A DNA stretch of 42,144 nt from an uncultured Oscillospiraceae bacterium (GTDB lineage: Bacteria > Bacillota > Clostridia > Oscillospirales > Oscillospiraceae): the NCBI GenBank assembly GCA_905234425.1, contig CAJOHR010000009.1, forward strand, positions 1 to 42,144, read 5' to 3'. This document shows, in pieces, positions 8,449 through 15,014 of this stretch. Under the pieces are notes generated by a model. The model saw only the letters and a list, made by a program, of their open reading frames with translations, ran no database searches and was not told where the DNA came from. The stretch's first letter is position 1; each line of letters begins with the position of its first letter. The translations under genes were made by a program, and so were the position numbers.

Positions 8449-9153
8449 TCACCTTTGTCGATTTGAAATATCTGGAGGGGCGATCATGGATCGCCCGTAT
8501 ATAAGTGCCAGCGTATCAAGAAACACGGTCCAGGGCGGAATATCCGGCGGCGGGTCGGAAAACTCCAGCCATGCCCCCGTTTCCGGGTGGTAAAAGCCCA
8601 GAAAGCAGGACCAGAGGGCGATGGGGCCCTCCTCTCCGCGGCCGTACCGCTTGTCCCCCACCAGGGGCAGACCCCGGCTGGCGAACTGGACCCGGATCTG
8701 ATGGGTGCGGCCGGTGCCCAGGGAGACCTCCACCAGGGACAGTCCCTCCCGGGTCTCCAGGGTCCGGTAGGTCAAGTCGGCGCTCCGGACGCCCTTCTGA
8801 GGCTCCGTCACCACACGGGTCATTCGGGTCGCCGGGTCCCGCAGCAGCAGATCGTGAAGCGCCCCCTCCGGCGCGGGGGGTGTCCCGTGGATCACCGCCA
8901 GATAGCCCTTCCGGAACTGATGCTCCCGGACCTGCCGGGACAGCTCCCGGGAGGCCGCCGCCGATCGGGCGAAGACCATGAGGCCCCCCACCACCCGGTC
9001 CAGCCGGTGGACCGTCCGCACACAGCCCTGGGGCTCCCCCATCTTCTCCCGCAGCAGCTCCGGCATGCCTCCGGGCTCGTCCGTGGACAGAACGCCCCAG
9101 GGCTTTCGCGCCACCAGCACGCGCCTGTCCTGATACAGGATCACAGGTTCCAT
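8449..9153 (-). CDS. RluA-family pseudouridine synthase
   Basis: This 234-residue enzyme isomerises uridine to pseudouridine in structured RNA. The signature VHRLDRVVGG holds the catalytic Asp52. RTHQIRVQFASRG and LVGDKRYG are further RluA/RluD-type motifs. There is no N-terminal S4 domain, and the protein is short for RluC/RluD, so the rRNA or tRNA target cannot be assigned. The ATG at 9153 is chosen because GGAGGAACC precedes it. A longer frame to 9195 would run through the nrdR terminator hairpin. Four bases separate it from rsmA, so the two are probably cotranscribed. Confidence 0.92.
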   Translation of the reverse strand: MEPVILYQDRRVLVARKPWGVLSTDEPGGMPELLREKMGEPQGCVRTVHRLDRVVGGLMVFARSAAASRELSRQVREHQFRKGYLAVIHGTPPAPEGALHDLLLRDPATRMTRVVTEPQKGVRSADLTYRTLETREGLSLVEVSLGTGRTHQIRVQFASRGLPLVGDKRYGRGEEGPIALWSCFLGFYHPETGAWLEFSDPPPDIPPWTVFLDTLALIYGRSMIAPPDISNRQR

Positions 9154-9163
9154 GGTTCCTCCC

Positions 9164-9196
9164 AAAAAGCATGCCGCCCGGGAATCAGGCGGCATG
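9164..9196 (-). terminator. nrdR terminator next to the pseudouridine synthase leader
   Basis: Stem CATGCCGCC/GGCGGCATG (9170-9178 with 9188-9196) with T5 on the minus strand (AAAAA at 9164-9168). The SD of the next gene follows at once, so readthrough RNA would carry both. Confidence 0.7.
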
Positions 9197-9207
9197 ACGG
9201 TATCCTT

Positions 9208-9663
9208 TTATTTCTCCGCAAGGATCTTGTTCAGCTCGGCCATGAAGCTGTTGATGTCCTTGAACTGACGGTAGACGGAGGCAAAGCGGACATAGCTGAC
9301 CTCGTCCAGGGGCTTGAGCCGCTCCATGACCAGCTCGCCGATGTAATCGCTGTTGACCTCCCGATCCAGGGAGTTGTGGACGATCTGCTCGATCTCCGCC
9401 GCGGCGCTCTCCAGGGTGGCCAGGGGCACCGGCCGCTTCTCACAGGCCCGGACCATGCCGTTTAAGACCTTGTTGCGGTCGAAGGTCTGGCGTCTTCCGT
9501 CCTTTTTGACCACCACCACGGGAAGGCTCTCCACGGTTTCGTAGGTGGTGAAGCGCTTTCCGCAGTTCAGGCATTCTCTCCTGCGGCGGATGGAATTGCC
9601 GTCCTCAGAGTGTCGGGAATCCACAACCTTGCTTTCTTCATAGGTGCAGTATGGGCATTTCAT
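9208..9663 (-). CDS. nrdR: Transcriptional repressor NrdR
   Basis: NrdR is a zinc-finger/ATP-cone repressor of ribonucleotide reductase genes that senses ATP and dATP. The 151-residue protein begins MKCPYC. The zinc ligands are Cys3, Cys6, Cys31 and Cys34 (CLNCGKRF), and the ATP-cone runs from about residue 49 ([18 protein letters not shown]). Length and order match the family. The ATG at 9663 is preferred over an upstream frame to 9729 because the family always starts at this position. No ribonucleotide reductase gene lies in the window. It has its own near-consensus promoter. Confidence 0.97.
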   Translation of the reverse strand: MKCPYCTYEESKVVDSRHSEDGNSIRRRRECLNCGKRFTTYETVESLPVVVVKKDGRRQTFDRNKVLNGMVRACEKRPVPLATLESAAAEIEQIVHNSLDREVNSDYIGELVMERLKPLDEVSYVRFASVYRQFKDINSFMAELNKILAEK

Positions 9664-9699
9664 GGAGCATCCGCCTTCCTGTTTACATAATCTTTCATT

Positions 9700-9728
9700 A
9701 TTGTAACAGACTTTTTTCGGGATGTCCA
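9700..9728 (-). promoter_or_regulatory. Sigma-A promoter of nrdR
   Basis: Minus strand: TGGACA (9728-9723), a 17-base spacer, TACAAT (9705-9700), then a leader of about 30 bases to the ATG at 9663. I saw no NrdR box. Confidence 0.8.
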
Positions 9729-9765
9729 CTGTTTTTCTCTCATTTTTTGCAGAAAAACGGCTAAT

Positions 9766-10032
9766 TTACTCTAATATGAAATCCTCCGCCAGGTCCGTGA
9801 GGGACACGAGGGTGACCGTTCCCCGGACCAGCTTTGCGAAAAAGGCTCTGGCCCGGGCCTCATCGCAGGTCAGAGCCGGGACCTTCCGCTCCTCCCCGGT
9901 GTCCAGGGACGTGATCGAGGTCCCGTATTCCCGGCCGGTCTCGAGGGAATCCTCGGAAAACAGCCGGTAGCGCAGCCGCAATGCGCCCTTTGGGGTTTGG
10001 ACCGTGCGGATCTCCGATTGGATAATGTTCAT
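9766..10032 (-). CDS. Small DUF6514-like protein, function unknown
   Basis: This is an 88-residue soluble protein starting MNIIQSEIRTVQTPKG. It contains LRLRYRLFSED, EYGTSITSLDTGEERKVPALT and a C-terminus DLAEDFILE. It resembles small DUF6514-type proteins of Oscillospiraceae; this is a recalled likeness, not a search result. No catalytic motif, signal or membrane segment is visible. The ATG at 10032 follows AGGAGG with a nine-base gap; the longer frame to 10206 lacks such a site. Two Spo0A-like boxes upstream suggest control at entry into sporulation. Confidence 0.7.
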   Translation of the reverse strand: MNIIQSEIRTVQTPKGALRLRYRLFSEDSLETGREYGTSITSLDTGEERKVPALTCDEARARAFFAKLVRGTVTLVSLTDLAEDFILE

Positions 10033-10076
10033 AATTTGTAACCTCCTGTCATAATTGTGTAACCATTGAAGCACAA

Positions 10077-10138
10077 TCCGACAGGGTTGAAAAGGAATAC
10101 TTTTCGCGAGTTTCGACAGGTTTCTCCGCCCTTCGACA
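10077..10138 (-). promoter_or_regulatory. Putative tandem Spo0A (0A) boxes
   Basis: On the minus strand, TGTCGAA occurs at 10138-10132 and 10118-10112, exactly 20 bases apart (two helical turns). A weaker TGTCGGA lies at 10083-10077. The 0A-box consensus is TGNCGAA. They lie 45-107 bases upstream of the 88-residue gene. No convincing -10 could be fixed. Confidence 0.5.
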
Positions 10139-10140
10139 AT

Positions 10141-10172
10141 AATCCCGCGGAACCGGCAGATTCCGCGGGATT
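10141..10172. other. Perfect 12-bp hairpin upstream of the 0A boxes
   Basis: AATCCCGCGGAA (10141-10152) pairs with TTCCGCGGGATT (10161-10172) across an 8-base loop. The tail on the minus strand is only ATTATTG, so it would be a weak terminator for the COG2509 transcript. It could instead be a protein-binding site. The gene-free stretch 10033-10367 otherwise holds the 0A boxes and the MITE-like element. Confidence 0.5.
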
Positions 10173-10225
10173 TCGCCTCATGGATGATTGCAGGAGATCG
10201 TGACATTTCCGTGACAAAACGGTTC

Positions 10226-10370
10226 TAAGGAAACGCTGAATAAAGCACGGTGTGCGGACTGGCGAGCAGATTTTTTCTCTGACAATGTCGAAAAATCGCA
10301 GGAATACTATGTGTATTTCAAGATAATCTGCCGCCAGGACGTGCGCCGGGATTTAATCAGCGTTTCCCTA
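10226..10370. mobile_element. MITE-like 145-bp inverted-repeat element
   Basis: The terminal inverted repeats are TAAGGAAACGCTGAATAAA (10226-10244) and the complement of 10352-10370, TAGGGAAACGCTGATTAAA, with 17 of 19 bases matching. The inner arms also pair (GGACTGGCG.GCAGATT near 10255-10273 against 10321-10345), so the whole unit can fold into one hairpin. Both outer ends read TA, compatible with TA-target insertion. It encodes no protein and would depend on a transposase elsewhere. Confidence 0.7.
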
Positions 10371-11942
10371 AATGTTGTCGCAGATCTTTTCCGCCGTGCG
10401 GATGCCGTCGGCGGCTGCGGACATGATGCCTCCTGCGTAGCCCGCGCCCTCCCCGCAGGGATAGAGGCCCCGGATCCGGCTCTGGCCGGTCTCGTCCCGG
10501 AGGATGCGGACGGGGCTGGAGCTGCGGCTCTCGATGGCCGTCAGGACCGCGTCGGGGTCGTCAAAGCCCCGGAGCTTCTTTCCAAGGGCGGGGATCGCCG
10601 CCTCCAATGTGTCCGTCAAAAAGGGCGGCAGGCAGCGGTGGAGATCGGTCCAGCGGACCCCGGGCCGGTAGGTGGGGATCACGCTGCCGGGGCCTGTGGA
10701 GGGGCGGTGCAGAAGGAAATCCTCCACCCGCTGGGCGGGCGCGAAAAAGTCTCCTCCGCCCAGAGAGAATGCTGCTTCCTCCAGCGTCTCCTGGAGCAGC
10801 ATCCCGGAAAGGGGATGGTCCGAGGGGTAGTCCTCGGGACCCACGCCCACCAGGAGGCCGCCGTTGATGTTCTCCCCATCCCGGGCGCGGTAGCTCATGC
10901 CGTTGGTGCACAGCCGCCCCGGCTCCGAGGCCGAGGCCACCACCAGGCCACCGGGGCAGACGCAGAAGGAGAAGGCCCCCCGGCCCGTGTCCGGGTGACA
11001 GGAGAGCTTATAAGCGGCGGCGGGCAGGGCGCTTGCGATCTCGCCGTACTGGCTGCGGGAAATGGTGTCCTGGCTGTGCTCGATGCGGACGCCCATGGCA
11101 AAGCGCTTGGCCTCCATGGGGACCCCCATCTCCGAGAGCATCCGCAGGGTGTCCCTGGCGCTGTGTCCCAGGGCCAAAACGGCGCAGTCCGTCTCCAGGG
11201 TGTATTCCCCCTTGGGACTCTCCACCAAAAGGCCCGTGAGCCGGTCCCCATCCAGACGGATCCCCGTCATTTTGTTTGAAAACCGGATCTCCCCGCCCAG
11301 GCTGCGGATCTCCTCCCGGAGGCGCTTCACCACCTGCCGGAGCCTGTCCGTGCCCACGTGGGGCGCGGCGTCATACCGGATTTCCCCCGGAGCGCCGTGG
11401 GCGGCGAATTCCTCCAGGATGAACTGCATTCTGGGGTCGTTGACCCCGGTGTTCAGCTTCCCGTCGGAGAAGGTCCCGGCGCCGCCCTCCCCGAACTGGA
11501 CGTTGCTGGCAGGGTCCAGCTTTCCCGTCTCCCAGAAGGCGGCCACGTCCTCAGTCCTGGCGTCCACGTCCCGTCCCCGCTCCAGGAGGATGGGTCTGGC
11601 CCCGATCCGGGCCAGCATAAGGGCGCAGAACAGCCCCGCCGGACCCGCTCCCACGATGACCGGCGGTTTGGGCAGCCGGAGGCGTGTCACGGGGAAGACG
11701 TAGGGAGATGGCTTGTACCGGGCGACCCGTTTATCCCGGCAGCGCCGGAGGATCCTTTCCTCGCCGGGCAGGGACAGGGCGATGGTATAGACCCAGGCCA
11801 CGTCGTCCTTCCGTCTGGCGTCCAGGGACCTGCGCAGGACCGTGAAGCCCAGAACCTCCGTGTGGAGCAGCTTCCCGGCCTGATGGGCCAGCTCCGATTC
11901 GGGCGTTCCGGGTCTGAGCCGCAGATTCTGAATTTTCAGCAC
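10368..11942 (-). CDS. COG2509-type FAD-dependent dehydrogenase
   Basis: This 524-residue cytoplasmic flavoprotein belongs to an uncharacterised family. The N-terminal domain of about 90 residues is family-specific. The FAD motif PVIVGAGPAGLFCALMLA follows (about 94-111), then ASNVQFGEGGAGTFSDGKLN, and the C-terminal GLYPCGEGAGYAGGIMSAAADG closes the flavin site. The substrate is unknown. The start is a GTG at 11942 with GAGGA close upstream, seven bases after the ArsC-like gene. The stop TAG is made partly from the end of the MITE-like element, so the last residues may differ from relatives. Confidence 0.88.
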   Translation of the reverse strand: MLKIQNLRLRPGTPESELAHQAGKLLHTEVLGFTVLRRSLDARRKDDVAWVYTIALSLPGEERILRRCRDKRVARYKPSPYVFPVTRLRLPKPPVIVGAGPAGLFCALMLARIGARPILLERGRDVDARTEDVAAFWETGKLDPASNVQFGEGGAGTFSDGKLNTGVNDPRMQFILEEFAAHGAPGEIRYDAAPHVGTDRLRQVVKRLREEIRSLGGEIRFSNKMTGIRLDGDRLTGLLVESPKGEYTLETDCAVLALGHSARDTLRMLSEMGVPMEAKRFAMGVRIEHSQDTISRSQYGEIASALPAAAYKLSCHPDTGRGAFSFCVCPGGLVVASASEPGRLCTNGMSYRARDGENINGGLLVGVGPEDYPSDHPLSGMLLQETLEEAAFSLGGGDFFAPAQRVEDFLLHRPSTGPGSVIPTYRPGVRWTDLHRCLPPFLTDTLEAAIPALGKKLRGFDDPDAVLTAIESRSSSPVRILRDETGQSRIRGLYPCGEGAGYAGGIMSAAADGIRTAEKICDNI

Positions 11943-11949
11943 AGCTTCC

Positions 11950-12291
11950 TCACTCCCAGTTCTTCCAGACCTCCGGGCAATAGCCCACGGTGGCCTGCTT
12001 GCCGTTGCGGACCACCGGCAGCTTGATCAGCATGGGATTGTCAAAGACCTTGTCCTCCCTGGCCCGGTCGTCGGCCAGGTAGCGCAGGAGATCCAGGTCG
12101 GGGCTCTTGCCCTCCCAGTCCACCAGGTTGTCGATGCCGCCCACGGCCCGGAGCACGCTGTCGAACTCGCCGCCGCTCATGCCGTATTTCTTCATGTCGA
12201 TGGACTGGAACCTGATCCGCCGCTCCTTGAAATACCGCTCCGCCTTTCGGGTGTCGGCGGACTTGGACACCCCGAATATCTGGATATTCAC
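11950..12291 (-). CDS. ArsC/Spx-family (thioredoxin-fold) protein lacking the N-terminal cysteine
   Basis: This 113-residue protein of the arsenate reductase-like family starts IQIFGVSKSADTRKAERYF. In family members of the type IYGIKNCDTVKKA a catalytic Cys sits where this protein has Ala12, so classical ArsC chemistry is unlikely. MLIKLPVVRNGK near the C-terminus fits the family's cis-Pro region, and one Cys remains in VGYCPEVW. The start is a GTG at 12291 overlapping the TGA of bcp (GTGA), with a poor SD, so translation is probably coupled to bcp. It may serve the peroxiredoxin or have a binding role. Confidence 0.83.
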   Translation of the reverse strand: MNIQIFGVSKSADTRKAERYFKERRIRFQSIDMKKYGMSGGEFDSVLRAVGGIDNLVDWEGKSPDLDLLRYLADDRAREDKVFDNPMLIKLPVVRNGKQATVGYCPEVWKNWE

Positions 12292-12740
12292 AGCCCTAAC
12301 TGCCCCAGGACCTTGTCGCAGTCCGCGGCGGCCTTGGTGTTGGGATTTGCAATAATGATGGTTCCCTCGCCGTCCACCACATAGCTGGAGCGGACCACGC
12401 CCATGGAGACCTTGCCGTAGTTCTTCTTCTCCTGCCACACGTCGAAGGCGCGGATGGCCGAGAGCTCGGGGTCGCTGAGAAGGGTGATGGTGAGCTCGTA
12501 TTTCTCCTCGAACCGCTTGTGGGAGGCCACGGAGTCCTTGGAGACGCCGATGACACGATACCCGGCGGCATGGAATTTCTCCAGATTGGCGGAGTAGGCC
12601 TGAGCCTGCTTCGTGCAGCCTGAGGTGGAGTCCTTGGGATAGAAATAGATGACGTAGGGGCCCAGCTCCGAGGAGCGGACCAGGTTCCCGTTCTGATCGG
12701 GAAGCTCGAATTCCGGCGCTTTTGTACCAGCTGTCAGCAT
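12288..12740 (-). CDS. bcp: Thiol peroxidase of the Bcp/PrxQ family (apparently 1-Cys)
   Basis: This 150-residue peroxiredoxin reduces hydrogen peroxide and organic peroxides in the cytoplasm. The motif YFYPKDSTSGCTK carries the peroxidatic Cys42. The usual resolving Cys five residues later is Gln47 (CTKQAQ), so this is a 1-Cys type unless the distal Cys in AADCDKVLG takes part. SKDSVASHKRFEEKY and FDVWQEKKNYGK are typical Bcp segments. The ATG at 12740 has a strong AGGAGG site. It is the first gene of bcp-ArsC-like-COG2509. Confidence 0.93.
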   Translation of the reverse strand: MLTAGTKAPEFELPDQNGNLVRSSELGPYVIYFYPKDSTSGCTKQAQAYSANLEKFHAAGYRVIGVSKDSVASHKRFEEKYELTITLLSDPELSAIRAFDVWQEKKNYGKVSMGVVRSSYVVDGEGTIIIANPNTKAAADCDKVLGQLGL

Positions 12741-12800
12741 AATCAGTTCCTCCTGTTTTTCGCTGTAAACAGCACAGCGTTTGTTTTCAAATAACTGCTT

Positions 12801-12904
12801 CAGTCGCTTGTGTCATCCTGCGCGTAAGCGAAGGATCTTTTACCTGAAATCGTGAATCACGCCAAGATTCTTCGTCACTTTGTTCCTCAGAATGACAGCG
12901 ACTG
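12801..12904. repeat. Intergenic repeat family A, copy 2 (diverged)
   Basis: The core 12812-12896 (GTCATCCTG to CAGAATGAC) matches the hairpin of copies 1 and 3, including GCGAAGGATCTTT and AAGATTCTTCGTC. The centre is different. Outer arms CAGTCGCT (12801-12808) and AGCGACTG (12897-12904) extend the inverted repeat. It lies between bcp and truA. Confidence 0.75.
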
Positions 12905-12920
12905 AACAGATACTATCCTC

Positions 12921-13655
12921 CTAATAAATGACCTCCATCAGGCACAGCCCCTGGGGCGGGGCGGTGGGTCCGGCCAGGGATCGGTCGCAGGTCTGAAATA
13001 CGGCGTCCACGGTCTCCGGGTCCCGCCGGCCGGTTCCCATCTCCAGCAGGGTCCCGGTCAGAATCCGGACCATGTTCCGGAGAAAGCCGTTCCCCGTGAA
13101 AAAGATCTCCAGTCTGGGGCCGTTTTGGATGATTTCGACGGATTTCAGGCACCTTACCGTGGATTTCTTCGTCCGGTCCGCGGAAAAGCCGGAAAAGTCG
13201 TGGGTCCCCAGCATCCGGTGGGCGCCTTCCTCCATACTCGCAGTGTCCAGGGGCTCCGGGACCTGGAGCAGATACCGCCGCTCCAGCACATTGGGGACCG
13301 GGCTGTTCCAGACCGTATAGCGGTAGGTCTTCTCCTTGGCGCTGAGCCGGGCGTGGAACCGGGGAGAGGCCACGGTAACCTCCGTCACGGCAATATCTCC
13401 CGGCAGGCGCTCGTTGAGCATGTCCCGGAAGGCGGTCCGGTCCGGGATGGGGGCCTCGGTATGGAAGCCGGCCACCTGTCCCAGGGCGTGGACTCCGGCG
13501 TCGGTGCGGCCGGAGCCCTGGATCTCCACCGGCTCCCCCAGCAGGGCGGACACCGTCTTTTCCAGCCTGCCCTGGACGGTGTTCTCCGTGTTTCCCTGGC
13601 GCTGCCAGCCGGAATACCGGGTTCCGTCGTACTGCACGGTCATTTTCAGGTTCAA
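12921..13655 (-). CDS. truA: tRNA pseudouridine(38-40) synthase TruA
   Basis: TruA makes pseudouridine at positions 38-40 of tRNA anticodon arms. YDGTRYSGWQRQ is the N-terminal motif and GSGRTDAGVHALGQ carries the catalytic Asp. HDFSGFSA and NGFLRNMVRILTGTLLEMG are further family motifs, and total length is normal at about 244 residues. The start is decided by spacing. GGGAGGG directly abuts an ATG at 13661, too close for use, whereas a TTG at 13655 is seven bases from GGAGG. The ATG start would add two residues. A promoter lies upstream, divergent from the HD-domain gene. Confidence 0.96.
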   Translation of the reverse strand: MNLKMTVQYDGTRYSGWQRQGNTENTVQGRLEKTVSALLGEPVEIQGSGRTDAGVHALGQVAGFHTEAPIPDRTAFRDMLNERLPGDIAVTEVTVASPRFHARLSAKEKTYRYTVWNSPVPNVLERRYLLQVPEPLDTASMEEGAHRMLGTHDFSGFSADRTKKSTVRCLKSVEIIQNGPRLEIFFTGNGFLRNMVRILTGTLLEMGTGRRDPETVDAVFQTCDRSLAGPTAPPQGLCLMEVIY

Positions 13656-13686
13656 TTCCATCCCTCCCGGACAAGCTGTTTTGGTC

Positions 13687-13714
13687 AGTATACATCATTT
13701 TTCCCCGTTTGAAA
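13687..13714 (-). promoter_or_regulatory. Putative truA promoter
   Basis: Minus strand: -10 TATACT (13692-13687) with a weak -35 TTTCAA (13714-13709) at 16 bases. Confidence 0.45.
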
Positions 13715-13724
13715 AGAGCAAGCC

Positions 13725-13753
13725 TTGCGGGCGGCGGTCTTTCGTGCTACAAT
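13725..13753 (+). promoter_or_regulatory. Promoter of the HD-domain gene
   Basis: TTGCGG (13725-13730), a 17-base spacer and TACAAT (13748-13753), about 30 bases before the ATG at 13785. Confidence 0.65.
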
Positions 13754-13784
13754 ACGGCGGTAATTCCGGATGGAGGTCTCAACC

Positions 13785-14330
13785 ATGAAGAAGCAAACGA
13801 CTCTGGCGCGGCTGGAGGCGGAGGCTCTGCCCCTGCTGGAGAAGTCCCGGCTGTGGCAGGGAGACGACGCCATGCAGCACGGGGACACCACGGTGCTGCT
13901 CCACTGTCTGGCCGTGACCTACTTCAGCCTGAAGCTGGCCGGGGCCCTCCGCCTGCGCTGCGACCGGAAAAGCCTCTTCCGGGGAGCCATGCTCCACGAC
14001 TACTTCCTCTACGACTGGCACGACCCGGACCCCTCCCATCGGCTCCACGGCTTTCACCACGCGGAAAAGGCCCTCCGAAACGCCCGGGCGGACTTCGCTC
14101 TGACGGAGACGGAGGAGGACATCATCGCCCACCACATGTTCCCCCTGAACGCCGTCCCGCCGAGGAGCCGGGAGGCCGTGCTGGTATGCCTGGTGGACAA
14201 GGGCTGCAGCCTGTACGAAACCCTGTTCCGCCGGACCTATCCGGATCTGCGTGCCCTTCTCGGGCGCAACCGTCCCAATCGCGGGAAACCGGCAGGGCAG
14301 AACATTTCGACACAAGAGGTACACAAATAG
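13785..14330 (+). CDS. HD-domain protein, probable metal-dependent phosphohydrolase
   Basis: This is a 181-residue cytoplasmic protein. The HD metal-site pattern is visible: His40 (VLLHCLAV), His71-Asp72 (GAMLHDYFLYDWH), paired His near 91-92 (GFHHAEKAL) and 116-117 (IAHHMFP), and a distal Asp in CLVDKGC. HD proteins hydrolyse nucleotides or cyclic nucleotides, but the substrate cannot be read from the sequence. The ATG at 13785 follows GGAGG with an eight-base gap, better than the in-frame ATG at 13770. It has its own promoter and appears monocistronic, although the TRAP genes follow on the same strand. Confidence 0.87.
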   Translation: MKKQTTLARLEAEALPLLEKSRLWQGDDAMQHGDTTVLLHCLAVTYFSLKLAGALRLRCDRKSLFRGAMLHDYFLYDWHDPDPSHRLHGFHHAEKALRNARADFALTETEEDIIAHHMFPLNAVPPRSREAVLVCLVDKGCSLYETLFRRTYPDLRALLGRNRPNRGKPAGQNISTQEVHK

Positions 14331-14344
14331 CACAAAAACGCAGT

Positions 14345-14372
14345 TTGCATCGGCCCCGTGTTTTGCTATAAT
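14345..14372 (+). promoter_or_regulatory. Sigma-A promoter of the TRAP transporter operon
   Basis: TTGCAT (14345-14350), a 16-base spacer and a perfect TATAAT (14367-14372). The leader then contains a short hairpin, AACGCG/CGCGTT, at 14381-14395 before the start at 14417. Confidence 0.75.
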
Positions 14373-14416
14373 AACCAGAGAACGCGATTCGCGTTTTCAT
14401 TTTGAGGAAAGGAGTG

Positions 14417-15013
14417 ATGACCTTGGATCAATCCAAGCAAAAAAGTCATCCCGTGGTGGAAAAGATCGATACCATGGCATGCCGGATCCTGAAATATATT
14501 GCGTGGGTCTCGGCGGTATGTCTCGTGGTGATCATGCTGGTGGCCTTCTTCAATGTGCTGGGCGAAAAGCTCCGCGGCGTCGGTGTGCCGATCTCCGGCA
14601 TCCCCGCATCCACGGAGATCATTCAGTACCTCCACATTCCCGTGGTCTACCTTGCGGCGGCCTATGTGACCCTGGACCGGGGCCACACCCGCATTGACCT
14701 GCTCAGCGCCAAGTTCCCCACGGCGCTCCAGAGATGCTTCACCGTCATCGGCGACATCCTGGGCATCGGCGTCAGCGGTCTGATCGCATGGCGGGGCTTC
14801 GTGCAGATGGGCAAGTTCATCGCCCGGCACAAGATGAGCTCCGTCTCCGGCGTGGGCTTCGCATTGTGGCCCTTCGTGCTGATCATGTCCCTGGGCTACA
14901 TCCTTTTGGCTCTGAGCCTGATCTTCCACATTATCCGGGAGGTCTCCGGCTATACGCCCCCGCAGCCTGCGGAAGCGTCCGAGGCTGCCCCCGAGGAAGG
15001 AGAGGTGAAGTAA
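14417..15013 (+). CDS. dctQ: TRAP transporter small permease (DctQ family)
   Basis: This 198-residue membrane protein is the small subunit of a tripartite ATP-independent periplasmic-type transporter and supports DctM. Four hydrophobic segments are visible, near residues 27-50, 70-88, 105-125 and 145-170. LDRGHTRIDLL is typical of DctQ loops. The C-terminal tail is acidic and Pro/Glu-rich. The ATG at 14417 has GAGG nine bases upstream. A TTG two codons later (14423) lies eight bases from GGAG and is an alternative. It is the first gene of dctQ-dctM-dctP, one base from dctM. Confidence 0.9.
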   Translation: MTLDQSKQKSHPVVEKIDTMACRILKYIAWVSAVCLVVIMLVAFFNVLGEKLRGVGVPISGIPASTEIIQYLHIPVVYLAAAYVTLDRGHTRIDLLSAKFPTALQRCFTVIGDILGIGVSGLIAWRGFVQMGKFIARHKMSSVSGVGFALWPFVLIMSLGYILLALSLIFHIIREVSGYTPPQPAEASEAAPEEGEVK

Positions 15014-15014
15014 C

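Noticed and set aside
9664..9765. NrdR boxes near nrdR
   Set aside because: No pair of sites like the NrdR consensus was seen.
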